Origin: Wolinella sp963540505
GTDB taxonomy: Bacteria; Campylobacterota; Campylobacteria; Campylobacterales; Helicobacteraceae
Reading direction: 5' to 3'
Length of the DNA: 64,000 nucleotides
Assembly (NCBI GenBank): GCA_963540505.1
Contig: CAUTMV010000004.1
Coordinates: forward strand, 108,202-172,201
Under the pieces are notes generated by a model. That model was given only the letters and a program-made list of their open reading frames with translations, did not search any database and was not told the DNA's origin. Below are positions 35,090 to 43,575 of this stretch, in pieces. The translations under genes and the position numbers were made by a program. Position 1 is the first letter of the stretch; every line of letters begins with the position of its first letter.

Positions 35090-35676
35090 AGTGCCTTTTG
35101 TGCGCAAAATGGTCGCTAAATGTGATTTGCAAAGAGTGTCTAAATTGGCTAGAAATCATGCCACAAAAGCGCGAAATAGAGGGCTTTAGCGTTTATAGTT
35201 TTTATGATTTTGATGAGGTGCGCGAGTGCCTGCATAGTAAATATTTTGTAATTGGGAGCAAGATTATTCATTCTTTATCGCGAAAAATGGCACAGTTTTT
35301 GCGCGATGAGCGAATTTTCGCGCGCGAGCTGGGAATGATGGGAATCGCCCTTGATGATGAGCCAAGGGGCGGGTATTCGCACACGGCGATTATCGCAAAA
35401 GAGCTGAAGTGCGCGGGAATCGTCCCTCTGTTTGGGGCATTGCGCTCGCAAAATAGAGTGAGCTATGCGGGCAAAGATTTGGAATTTCGGCGTAAAAATC
35501 CGCGCGCCTTCCGCCTTTTTAGGAATCTACAAAAAGGCGCGCAAGTGGTATTGATTGATGATTTGATTACTACGGGGATCACTATGCTTGAGGCAAAAAG
35601 AGTGCTTGAAAATAGCGGTGCGAACGTGCTTTTTGGGATTTGCCTGAGTGATGCTAGGGGAATTATAAAGGAGTAG
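35086..35676 (+). CDS. comF: ComF-like phosphoribosyltransferase-fold competence protein
   Basis: A 196-residue protein with an N-terminal zinc knuckle (C3, C6, C15, C18) and a PRPP-binding loop VVLIDDLITTGITMLEAK in the C-terminal domain. ComF proteins are required for natural transformation in several bacteria, acting on internalised single-stranded DNA. This is relevant to the over-represented 7-mer in this genome. Located in the flgA-tmk operon, as in H. pylori. Confidence 0.88.
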   Translation: MKCLLCAKWSLNVICKECLNWLEIMPQKREIEGFSVYSFYDFDEVRECLHSKYFVIGSKIIHSLSRKMAQFLRDERIFARELGMMGIALDDEPRGGYSHTAIIAKELKCAGIVPLFGALRSQNRVSYAGKDLEFRRKNPRAFRLFRNLQKGAQVVLIDDLITTGITMLEAKRVLENSGANVLFGICLSDARGIIKE

Positions 35677-35678
35677 CG

Positions 35679-36476
35679 ATGATGTGCGTTTTTGATTGCG
35701 AGACGATTCCCGATGTGGAGCTTTTGCGGAGGTTATGGGGCTTGGAGGGTGAGGATTTGAGCGTGTGTGAGGCGGCTTTTGCGCGTCAAGCGGAGCAGAG
35801 CGGGAGCACTTTTCTTCCTTATCCGTTTCACAAAATCGTCAGTATTGCCGCGGTGATTGCCGATGATCATGGGCGTTTTGTGAAAGTGGGCTGCTTTAAG
35901 CAAGGTGAAGAAGAGCGCGAGATTTTGGGGGCGTTTTTACACTATCTAAACGCCAAACAGCCGCGATTAGTGAGCTTTAACGGACGGGGATTTGATCTGC
36001 CGATGATGCTTTTACGGGCGATGAAATATAATTTGAGCGCGCAGGCCTATTTTGAGGTGGAGAATCCTGCGCACAACAAGAGTAAGTGGGCGAATTATCG
36101 TCAGCGTTACAGCGAGCAGTTTCATCTTGACCTTTATGATACGCTTGGTAATTATGGTGCAAATCGCTCATTTAGGCTCGATTCCGTGTGCGCGATGAGC
36201 GGGCTGCCCGGGAAATACGACGTGCATGGCGATGAGGTGTATCGGCTCTATTTTGAGGACAAGCAGGCGCAGATTGATGAATATTGCGAAAGTGACGTGC
36301 TCAATACCTATTGGCTGTGCCTCAAATACGAGCTTTTGAGCGGGAATCTGAGCCTCAAAGAGTATGGCGAACATCTTGAAGCTTTGGCGGCGAATCTGCC
36401 CAAGGATAGAGGTTACAGCGAAATTTTCCTACAATACATTCAAAATGAGCTCGATTCTTACGAGTTTCAACCCTAA
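35679..36476 (+). CDS. Predicted 3'-5' exonuclease of the DEDDy (PolB-like) type
   Basis: The 265-residue protein carries the three exonuclease motifs: FDCETIPD (D6, E8) at the start, LVSFNGRGFDLPMMLLRA with the second aspartate near residue 107, and EYCESDVLNTYWLCLKY with the third aspartate and tyrosine near 210. Such stand-alone proofreading-fold exonucleases are known in bacteria but their role is unclear. It is two bases from comF, possibly cotranscribed. Confidence 0.88.
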   Translation: MMCVFDCETIPDVELLRRLWGLEGEDLSVCEAAFARQAEQSGSTFLPYPFHKIVSIAAVIADDHGRFVKVGCFKQGEEEREILGAFLHYLNAKQPRLVSFNGRGFDLPMMLLRAMKYNLSAQAYFEVENPAHNKSKWANYRQRYSEQFHLDLYDTLGNYGANRSFRLDSVCAMSGLPGKYDVHGDEVYRLYFEDKQAQIDEYCESDVLNTYWLCLKYELLSGNLSLKEYGEHLEALAANLPKDRGYSEIFLQYIQNELDSYEFQP

Positions 36477-36486
36477 AGGAGTCCCT

Positions 36487-37395
36487 TTGCTTTCTAAAGA
36501 AATTACCCAGTTTAACGACCTTCGTTACGAGATTCGCGCCTATGCGTGCTATCTTTTTAACCGCAACATCAAAAACTACCTGCCCCATGTTGAGCTGAGC
36601 AAGGTGGTGGAGGGGTTGCATAAAATCCAAAGCGAGGTGGGAATCACTGACGCGCTCTATGTGCTCAACGCCCATGGGGAGCAGGTAATGGATACGATTT
36701 CCAACAACCCCGCCCTGAGTGGCGGCAAGGGGGATAATCTCAATGATCGTGCCTATTTTTATCGTGCCATCGAGGAGAAAAAGTGTATCCTCACCGACCC
36801 CTATCCTGCTGCCGCGACGGGCGAGCTGGTGCTCACGGCTGCGTATCCGCTCTTTAATCAGGCAAAAGAGCTGCAATACGTCATCTGTATGGATTTGCGG
36901 CTCGATCAGGCTCTGTTGCTTTCGCGCCCTGCGCCTATTTCGCGCCTTTTTAGCAATTTCGCGCAGGTAGTCTATTTCCTGCTCTCTGTTATGCTGATGG
37001 CGGTAGCGTTTTTGCTTTTTGCTAAAGGGATTTTGAGTATGTATCACGCGGTGCTAGGCTTTGGGAATCTCGATATTAAGGAGGTTTTCGAGGCGACGAT
37101 TTTGCTTACGCTCTCACTGGCGATTTTTGATTTGGTCAAAGCGATTTTTGAAGAGGAGGTGCTCGGGCGTAGCAAGAGCGATGTTTCGCGCGCGGTGCAT
37201 CAGACGATGATTAGATTCCTCGGCTCGATTATCATTGCGATCTCTATCGAAGCTCTCATGCTTGTGTTTAAATTTACCATCATTGAGCCCGATAAGATTA
37301 TCTACGCCGTCTATCTCATCGGAGGCGTAACTATGCTTCTCATCGGGCTTTCCATCTACGTCCGCTTCACTTATGCATTAGGAGATCGCAGCTAG
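36487..37395 (+). CDS. PDC/PAS-like sensor-domain membrane protein
   Basis: From TTG 36487 the protein has 302 residues. The first ~150 residues look like a PDC-type sensor fold (ITDALYVLNAHGEQVMDTIS, DRAYFYRAIEEKKCILTDPY, VLTAAYPLFNQAKELQYVICMDL). Four membrane helices follow (about 160-300), with no output domain. No helix precedes the sensor fold, so by topology it would lie in the cytoplasm, unlike ordinary PDC sensors. AAAGGAG lies five bases before the TTG, which is why I chose it; an ATG at 36445 inside the upstream gene would lack such a site. Function unknown. Confidence 0.7.
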   Translation: MLSKEITQFNDLRYEIRAYACYLFNRNIKNYLPHVELSKVVEGLHKIQSEVGITDALYVLNAHGEQVMDTISNNPALSGGKGDNLNDRAYFYRAIEEKKCILTDPYPAAATGELVLTAAYPLFNQAKELQYVICMDLRLDQALLLSRPAPISRLFSNFAQVVYFLLSVMLMAVAFLLFAKGILSMYHAVLGFGNLDIKEVFEATILLTLSLAIFDLVKAIFEEEVLGRSKSDVSRAVHQTMIRFLGSIIIAISIEALMLVFKFTIIEPDKIIYAVYLIGGVTMLLIGLSIYVRFTYALGDRS

Positions 37396-38010
37396 ATGGT
37401 GGGGATCATCAACTACAACATCGGGAATCTCGCAAGCGTCTATAATGCCCTTAGCAGGGTCGGCGCAGACGCAAGAATCGAGCAAAATCCCAAGAATCTC
37501 GCGCAATATTCACATCTCATCCTGCCCGGAGTAGGGGCGTTTGGCGATGCGATGGCGAACTTAGAGGAATCGGGCATGGGCGAGGCGATTTTGGAATTCA
37601 TTAAAACAGGTAAAAGTGTCTTGGGAATCTGCCTTGGAATGCAGCTTTTGTTTGAAAAAAGCTATGAATTTGGCGAACACACGGGGCTTGGAGTGATTGA
37701 GGGCGAGGTTGTGCCCTTTAGCGTCGAGCGACTGAAAGAGGGCGAAAAAATCCCGCACATGGGCTGGAATCGTATGCACATTTTGAGAGAGGATCGCCTA
37801 TTTAGGGGGATTTCCTCCGAGCCTTATCTCTATTTTGTCCATAGCTTTCACGCCCTTTGCAAGAATTGCGCAGATGTGCTGGGCGAAACTCATTATGGGT
37901 ATGACTTTGTGAGCGCGATTCTCCATGAAAATGTCGCAGGATTCCAGCCTCATCCTGAAAAGAGCCATGAAGCGGGGCTGAGAGTGTTAAAAAATTTTTG
38001 CGAATCTTAA
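37396..38010 (+). CDS. hisH: Imidazole glycerol phosphate synthase glutaminase subunit HisH
   Basis: HisH supplies ammonia to HisF in histidine synthesis. The class I glutaminase nucleophile is C79 in SVLGICLGMQ; the histidine-glutamate pair is in GFQPHPEKS. 204 residues, starting directly after the previous stop. hisA follows ten bases on, but the obligate partner hisF is not in the window. Confidence 0.95.
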   Translation: MVGIINYNIGNLASVYNALSRVGADARIEQNPKNLAQYSHLILPGVGAFGDAMANLEESGMGEAILEFIKTGKSVLGICLGMQLLFEKSYEFGEHTGLGVIEGEVVPFSVERLKEGEKIPHMGWNRMHILREDRLFRGISSEPYLYFVHSFHALCKNCADVLGETHYGYDFVSAILHENVAGFQPHPEKSHEAGLRVLKNFCES

Positions 38011-38020
38011 GGAGTGAGCG

Positions 38021-38734
38021 ATGTTAGAGCTAATTCCCGCCATTGATCTCAAAGGGGGTAAAGCGGTGCGCCTCACAAGGGGAATCATGGAGAGCGCGAA
38101 GATCTATAATGACGATCCCAGCGAGCTTGCAAAGTATTTTGAGGACATTGGTGCTCGGTGGCTCCATATCGTGGATTTAGATGGTGCATTTGCGGGGAAT
38201 CCGAGGAATCTTGAGAAGATCAAGAAAATCCGACAATCTTGTGCCCTAAAAATCGAGCTGGGTGGCGGAATCCGCAGTGAAGAGACGATTAGACGCTATG
38301 TCGAAATGGGGATAGATCGTGTGATTCTGGGCTCTGTGGCGATGAGAGATCCCGATTTTGTCCAGGATATGGCAAGCCGCTACAAGATTGCCGTGGGAAT
38401 CGACGCTAAAGATGGCTATGTCCTCGCTGATGGCTGGGCACAGAGGGGGGCGATTCTCGCGACTAGGCTGGCAGAGCGATTCCGCGAAGTGCCGCTAGAT
38501 GCGATCATTTGCACTGATGTATCTAAAGATGGGACATTGGAGGGAATCAATCGCGAATTTACCCAAGCTATTGCGCGCGCTTCCGGGCACTTTACGATTG
38601 CAAGTGGGGGGCTTGCACATGAAGACGAGATCGCTCTGCTTGCACAGACGGAGAAGATCGCGGGAGTCATCGTGGGCAAGGCATTTTATGAAGGGCGGAT
38701 TGATCTTGCGACGCTTTACAAAAATGGCGTTTAA
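38021..38734 (+). CDS. hisA: Phosphoribosylformimino-5-aminoimidazole carboxamide ribotide isomerase
   Basis: HisA performs the Amadori isomerisation upstream of HisH/HisF. The 237-residue barrel shows LIPAIDLKGGKAVRL (catalytic D9), ELGGGIRSEETI, VGIDAKDGYVLADGW and TDVSKDGTLEGIN. A TAAGGAG lies ahead of the ATG. Presence of his genes separates this organism from H. pylori. Confidence 0.96.
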   Translation: MLELIPAIDLKGGKAVRLTRGIMESAKIYNDDPSELAKYFEDIGARWLHIVDLDGAFAGNPRNLEKIKKIRQSCALKIELGGGIRSEETIRRYVEMGIDRVILGSVAMRDPDFVQDMASRYKIAVGIDAKDGYVLADGWAQRGAILATRLAERFREVPLDAIICTDVSKDGTLEGINREFTQAIARASGHFTIASGGLAHEDEIALLAQTEKIAGVIVGKAFYEGRIDLATLYKNGV

Positions 38735-38857
38735 CCTAGGAATTAATTAAAATTTGATAGAATGACGAATTGTCGTGCGTGTGCTTAGGATTTTGTGTTA
38801 TTATTTGTTTTATAAAAAGAGCGCAGCTTTCGAGGAATTATTGCAAAAGGAGCGAAA

Positions 38858-39235
38858 TTGAAACTGTTGGTGGTTGATGACAGCTCTACAATGAGGAGAA
38901 TCATCAAAAATACTCTTTCACGTCTTGGGTATAACGATGTTTTAGAGGGCGAGGACGGTGTTCAGGGCTGGGAGAAGATGGACGCTAATTCGGACATCAA
39001 GGTTCTGATTACGGATTGGAATATGCCCGAGATGAATGGGCTTGAGCTTGTGAAAAAAGTGCGAGCAGATCAGCGATTCACTGACATACCCATTATTATG
39101 GTTACCACAGAGGGCGGTAAAGCTGAGGTTATTACAGCTCTGAAGGCGGGTGTGAATAACTACATCGTTAAGCCCTTCACTCCGCAGGTTCTCAAAGAGA
39201 AACTTGAGGCAGTTTTGGGAGTCAACGAGGCTTAA
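38858..39235 (+). CDS. cheY: Chemotaxis response regulator CheY1
   Basis: A single receiver domain of 125 residues. Acidic pocket D7-D8, phosphorylation site D53 (LITDWNMPEMN), T83/T84 and K105 (YIVKPF) are all present. When phosphorylated by CheA it binds the flagellar switch. The sequence is very close to H. pylori CheY1. The start is a TTG with AAAAGGAG five bases upstream. A TATTAT box upstream may be its -10. It overlaps prmA by one base. Confidence 0.95.
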   Translation: MKLLVVDDSSTMRRIIKNTLSRLGYNDVLEGEDGVQGWEKMDANSDIKVLITDWNMPEMNGLELVKKVRADQRFTDIPIIMVTTEGGKAEVITALKAGVNNYIVKPFTPQVLKEKLEAVLGVNEA

Positions 39236-40074
39236 TGTGTGAGCTCTATCATGAGCTGCGAGTCTATCCGAGTGGCTATTTTGAGCTGTTTGCAGATTTT
39301 CTCGTCGATTTTACATCTGAGGCGATTGAAGAGATAGAGGATAAAGAGAACGGCTGTGGGATTGTCGTCCGTAGCGAGAAGGAGCTCGATTCCTTAGCGG
39401 AATCGCTCCATGCATTTGCCGCGACGCTCTCTCAAAGGGTAGGCGAAGAGGTTGGCTTCAGGCATGAGTTTGCTTGGCGACGTAATGAGGATTGGATTGA
39501 GAATTACAGGCGTTCAATCCAGCCCATAGAGTGCGCCCCTTTTTATATTCGTCCTTCGTGGCACCCTCCAAAAGACGCTCTTATCGATATTCTCATTGAT
39601 CCTGCGCTTGCTTTTGGCTCGGGGCATCATGCGACGACGTATAGCTGCCTGCGAATGCTTGGCGCACTTGAGCTAGAGGGACTTAGAGTGCTTGATGTTG
39701 GGTGCGGGAGCGGGATTCTTTCCATTGCTGCGCTCAAAAAGGGTGCGCAGGTTGATTCGTGCGACACCGATGAGCTCGCGTTGAGTGAGACACTCAAGAA
39801 TGCCGCGCTTAATGGCACGATTCCCGCAAAGTCTTGGGTTGGCTCGATTAATGAAGCTTCGGGCGAATATGATTTAATTGTCGCAAATATCGTCGCGACG
39901 GTTATTCTATCGCTTGCCTCACAGTTTTATAAGCGGTTAAAATACGGAGGGCGGCTAATCCTTTCGGGAATCCTAGATTCCTCAAAAGATCAGATTTTGC
40001 AGAAATTTAGCGATTTTACACTCGAAGAGGAGCTCCTTCAGGAGGAGTGGGTAACATTGCGGCTACGAAAATAA
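39235..40074 (+). CDS. prmA: Ribosomal protein L11 methyltransferase
   Basis: PrmA trimethylates L11. The 279 residues have an N-terminal recognition domain and a C-terminal SAM-binding domain: DPALAFGSGHHATTYSCLRML, LDVGCGSGILSIAALKKGA, and NIVATVILSLA (NxxA/NPPY-type loop). Its start overlaps the cheY stop. Two inverted GATTCC/GGAATC pairs lie inside the gene (39387-39405 and 39967-39981). Confidence 0.95.
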   Translation: MCELYHELRVYPSGYFELFADFLVDFTSEAIEEIEDKENGCGIVVRSEKELDSLAESLHAFAATLSQRVGEEVGFRHEFAWRRNEDWIENYRRSIQPIECAPFYIRPSWHPPKDALIDILIDPALAFGSGHHATTYSCLRMLGALELEGLRVLDVGCGSGILSIAALKKGAQVDSCDTDELALSETLKNAALNGTIPAKSWVGSINEASGEYDLIVANIVATVILSLASQFYKRLKYGGRLILSGILDSSKDQILQKFSDFTLEEELLQEEWVTLRLRK

Positions 40075-40091
40075 ATATTTAAGGATCATTT

Positions 40092-42026
40092 ATGGCGAAT
40101 GAGGCATCAAATAATAACGAATCGAATAAAAACCAGAATTTTTTTAACCAAAATCCTTTCATGCTTTTTGTTATTTTCTCTGTCGTTGCGGTGTTGCTTT
40201 TTAAGGGATTCTCGGGCGATGATAGCGCGGGCGAGAGTCTGGGGAGCAGGCTTGGAGGCAACACGATTAATAAAAGTATTACCTATTTTGAGCTCAAAAA
40301 ACTTATCGAAAATAAAGAACTAAGTCTCGTGGCGATCGGGAATAGCACGATTAAAGCAGTCTCTGAGAAGAGCGGTGTCAAGACTATCTACACTGCCCAG
40401 CGCGTCAATCCCGATAACACGCTCATTCCTCTTTTGGATAAAAATGAAATCGAATATCGAGGCTACACGGAGGGCAATTGGCTTACGGACATGCTTTTTG
40501 GCTGGGTGCTCCCCGTGCTTATTTTCTTTGCGATTTGGATGTTTCTCGCCTCGCGGGTGCAGAAGAATATCGGCGGGGGAATCCTCGGCATGGGCAGCTC
40601 CAAAAGGCTCATTAATTCTGAAAAACCTAAAGTTAAATTTGAAGATATGGCGGGAAATAGCGAGGCAAAAGATGAGGTCGTGGAGATTGTCGATTTTCTT
40701 AAAAACCCTGACAGATACCTCAATCTCGGGGCGAAAATCCCCAAGGGTGTGCTTTTGGTCGGACCTCCCGGGACGGGCAAGACGCTTCTAGCCAAAGCCG
40801 TCGCAGGCGAGGCTAGCGTGCCGTTTTTCTCTGTGAGTGGGAGCAGTTTTATTGAGATGTTTGTGGGCGTGGGCGCGAGTCGCGTGCGCGATCTCTTTGA
40901 GACGGCAAAGCGGGAATCGCCCTCAATTATTTTCATTGATGAGATTGATGCGATTGGCAAAAGTCGTGCCGCCGGGGGCATGATTAGCGGGAATGATGAG
41001 CGCGAACAGACGCTAAATCAGCTACTCGCGGAGATGGATGGGTTTAACTCCGATTCCTCGCCTGTGATCGTGCTCGCTGCGACAAACCGCCCTGAGGTGC
41101 TTGATCCGGCGCTGTTGCGTCCGGGGCGTTTTGATCGGCAGGTTTTGGTCGATAAGCCCGATTTCAACGGTCGCGTGGAGATTCTCAAGGTTCATATTCA
41201 GAATATCAAGATTGCCCGCGATGTTGATTTGCAAGAGATTGCGCGGCTTACAGCAGGGCTAGCCGGAGCGGATTTGGCAAATATCATCAATGAAGCGGCT
41301 CTCCTTGCGGGTCGAGCCAACAAAAGTGAGGTTACCCAGAGTGAGTTCCGAGAGGCGGTCGAGCGAGGAATCGCGGGGCTAGAGAAGAAATCCCGTCGCA
41401 TTTCCCCCAAAGAGAAGAAAATCGTCGCCTATCATGAGAGCGGGCACGCGCTCCTTGCGGAGATTACCAAAGGTGCGCGTCGTGTAAGTAAGGTCTCTAT
41501 TATTCCCAGAGGGCTCGCGGCTCTTGGATACACGCTAAATACGCCTGAAGAGAATAAGTATCTCATGCAAAAGCACGAGCTCATCGCAGAAGTTGATGTG
41601 CTGCTTGCGGGACGGGCGGCTGAGGAGGTCTTTATTGGCGAAATCTCTACGGGTGCGAGCAACGACCTTGAGCGCGCGACGGATATTTTCAAGGGCATGA
41701 TTAGCTACTACGGAATGACGAATGAAGTCGGGCTTATGGTGCTTGAGAAGCAGCGTGCGATGTTCTTAAACGGGGGCATGGGCTCAAGCAGGGAGTTTAG
41801 CGAGAAGACGGCTGAAGAGGTGGATGTGTTTATTAAAAGCTCGCTTGCGGAGCGCTATGAGAGTGTCAAAAAGAGCCTTGAAGTCTATAAAGACGCGATT
41901 GAGACGATGGTAAGTGAGCTTTTTGATAAAGAGACGATTGATGGAAGCAGAGTTCGCGAGATTATTCAACATCTTGAAGAGGAGCAAGGGCTAGAGAGTC
42001 GGCTCACTCCCATAGAGAGCGAATAA
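40092..42026 (+). CDS. ftsH: ATP-dependent zinc metalloprotease FtsH
   Basis: A membrane-anchored AAA+ protease that degrades damaged membrane proteins and regulators. 644 residues: two membrane helices (FMLFVIFSVVAVLLF near 25, and LFGWVLPVLIFFAIWMFLAS near 145), a small periplasmic domain between, Walker A GPPGTGKT, Walker B IIFIDEIDAIG, second region of homology ATNRPEVLDPALLRPGRFDR, and the zinc site HESGH. Flanked by prmA and a psd-like gene, in H. pylori order. Confidence 0.98.
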   Translation: MANEASNNNESNKNQNFFNQNPFMLFVIFSVVAVLLFKGFSGDDSAGESLGSRLGGNTINKSITYFELKKLIENKELSLVAIGNSTIKAVSEKSGVKTIYTAQRVNPDNTLIPLLDKNEIEYRGYTEGNWLTDMLFGWVLPVLIFFAIWMFLASRVQKNIGGGILGMGSSKRLINSEKPKVKFEDMAGNSEAKDEVVEIVDFLKNPDRYLNLGAKIPKGVLLVGPPGTGKTLLAKAVAGEASVPFFSVSGSSFIEMFVGVGASRVRDLFETAKRESPSIIFIDEIDAIGKSRAAGGMISGNDEREQTLNQLLAEMDGFNSDSSPVIVLAATNRPEVLDPALLRPGRFDRQVLVDKPDFNGRVEILKVHIQNIKIARDVDLQEIARLTAGLAGADLANIINEAALLAGRANKSEVTQSEFREAVERGIAGLEKKSRRISPKEKKIVAYHESGHALLAEITKGARRVSKVSIIPRGLAALGYTLNTPEENKYLMQKHELIAEVDVLLAGRAAEEVFIGEISTGASNDLERATDIFKGMISYYGMTNEVGLMVLEKQRAMFLNGGMGSSREFSEKTAEEVDVFIKSSLAERYESVKKSLEVYKDAIETMVSELFDKETIDGSRVREIIQHLEEEQGLESRLTPIESE

Positions 42027-42073
42027 AAGCGAATAACCTAAAAGGCGTGGGGCTAGCAAAGGAGGAGAGATTG

Positions 42074-42694
42074 ATGGTGACGAGGACGGAGATTATTGCG
42101 CGCGAGGGGTGGAAGCGATTGGGAATCTGCGGCTTTTTGCTCCTATTTTTTATGGCGATTGAGTGGAATTTCTTCTCGTTTTTGACTTTTGTGGCATTAG
42201 TGTATCTTGTGATGGCGTTTAGAAATCCCGAGAGAATCCCTTCAGAGAGCGGCGAGAATGTCCTTCTGGCTCCGATTGATGCGGTGGTAAAGAGCATTCA
42301 CAAGCGCGAGGATTCTTGCGTTGTAACACTCTACTCATGCCCCTATTTTGTGGGCATGATCCGTATGCCCATTGAGGGGACGATTACCCGTATAAGCGGG
42401 CGCGAGGGGTTGCGTCTCTCAGGTGTGCCAAAGAGTCTCAAAAAGGAGCTCAATGCGCAGGGTGAGCTCGCGATTAAAAGCAAGCACGGAGAGGTGATTT
42501 TGCGCCTGTTTCCTCAGCTGTTTTTGGATAATCTCCATCTCTACCCTAAAAGCGATTTCCATCTTACTCAGGGCGTTCGTATCGGCTTTATGTATAATGG
42601 CTATGTCGAGCTTTTGTTGCCTCTTAATGTGCGTTTGAATGTGTGCGAAGGCGATCGAATTGTGGGGGGCGAGAGCCTGCTTGGGAATCTCTAA
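42074..42694 (+). CDS. Phosphatidylserine-decarboxylase-like protein lacking the self-cleavage serine
   Basis: A 206-residue protein with two N-terminal helices and the Psd barrel: VMAFRNPERIPSESGENVLLAPIDAVVKSI and then FVGMIRMPIEGTITRISG. In true decarboxylases a Gly-Ser (LGST-type) site near the C-terminus self-cleaves to give the pyruvoyl cofactor; here that stretch reads FMYNGYVELLLPL with no such serine, so decarboxylation by the usual mechanism is unlikely. It sits between ftsH and pssA as its homologue does in H. pylori, suggesting a role in phospholipid metabolism. I start at ATG 42074 behind GGAGGAGAG; a GTG at 42047 is less likely. Confidence 0.7.
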   Translation: MVTRTEIIAREGWKRLGICGFLLLFFMAIEWNFFSFLTFVALVYLVMAFRNPERIPSESGENVLLAPIDAVVKSIHKREDSCVVTLYSCPYFVGMIRMPIEGTITRISGREGLRLSGVPKSLKKELNAQGELAIKSKHGEVILRLFPQLFLDNLHLYPKSDFHLTQGVRIGFMYNGYVELLLPLNVRLNVCEGDRIVGGESLLGNL

Positions 42695-42703
42695 GGAGTA
42701 AAA

Positions 42704-43423
42704 ATGAGAATCAATCCGCTCTATATCCTGCCTAATCTCTTTACCGGCGCGAGCGTATTTTTAGGAATCTTGAGCGTCATTTACGCCTCAAAAGGGCGTT
42801 TTGAGGTCGCTTGCTGGCTTGTTGTGCTTGCGATGATTTTTGATGGGCTAGATGGGCGTGTAGCTCGTCTGACGGGCACGACCAGCCGCTTTGGAATCGA
42901 GTTTGATTCGCTTGCGGATGTGGTCGCTTTTGGGGTTGCGCCGGCGATGGTGCTCTATTTTTTTACGGGGCAGAGTTTTGGCAAATTCGGCGCGGTGGTC
43001 TCCGGGCTTTATGTCGTGCTCGGCGCGGTGCGACTTGCACGCTTTAACATATCCACTTCAAATAGCGAGCCAAACGTTTTTATCGGGCTTCCGATTCCCT
43101 CAGCTGCGGCGTTGGTTGTCTCATGGATTTTGGTTGAGATTGAATACGCACCCCTTCAGGATGCGCGGATTCTTATGCTTTTTGCCATGCTTGGCGTGGC
43201 GATTTTGATGGTGAGCAATATCCGATACCCGAGCTTTAAAAAGATGGACAAAACGCAGGTAAATTACCGAAAAGTGGTCGTGGTTTTGCTCTTCATTCTT
43301 GCGCTGCTCTACCTCTATCCCGCCGAGGGGATTGCGTTTTTGATCACGCTTTACGTCCTTGTGGGAATCGCTCGCGCGCTCTATTTTTTCATTAAAATCC
43401 ATTTGCGTCGCCACGACGCATAA
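42704..43423 (+). CDS. pssA: CDP-diacylglycerol--serine O-phosphatidyltransferase
   Basis: PssA makes phosphatidylserine from CDP-diacylglycerol and serine in the inner membrane. The CDP-alcohol motif is complete: DGLDGRVARLTGTTSRFG followed by EFDSLAD. About seven helices in 239 residues. It starts nine bases after the psd-like gene with AAGGAG. A functional psd gene must lie elsewhere. Confidence 0.95.
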   Translation: MRINPLYILPNLFTGASVFLGILSVIYASKGRFEVACWLVVLAMIFDGLDGRVARLTGTTSRFGIEFDSLADVVAFGVAPAMVLYFFTGQSFGKFGAVVSGLYVVLGAVRLARFNISTSNSEPNVFIGLPIPSAAALVVSWILVEIEYAPLQDARILMLFAMLGVAILMVSNIRYPSFKKMDKTQVNYRKVVVVLLFILALLYLYPAEGIAFLITLYVLVGIARALYFFIKIHLRRHDA

Positions 43424-43451
43424 TTTATATTTTTTATTGTAAGGAGCTTTT

Positions 43452-43529
43452 GTGAAATTTTTTTGTTGTGTGGGTCATTTTATATTTTCACTTAACGCCC
43501 ATACAAAACTGCTCCTTTTTTACCCCTAA
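43452..43529 (+). CDS. Candidate leucine leader peptide upstream of leuA
   Basis: A GTG at 43452, with AAGGAG eight bases ahead, opens a 25-codon frame ending TAA at 43527-43529. It contains three consecutive leucine codons, CTG CTC CTT (43509-43517, residues KLLLFYP), plus CTT at 43491. It ends 46 bases before leuA. AAAAC-TGC (43505-43512) can pair with GCA-CT-GTTTT (43535-43544), a weak hairpin followed by T-rich sequence, and the leucine codons lie on its 5' arm. This is the layout expected for attenuation, in which ribosomes stalled for leucine would prevent the hairpin. Layout is seen; the mechanism is inferred. Confidence 0.55.
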   Translation: MKFFCCVGHFIFSLNAHTKLLLFYP

Positions 43530-43575
43530 TTACCGCACTGTTTTTGTTATTTTTAAAATCACTTAAGGAATAAAC

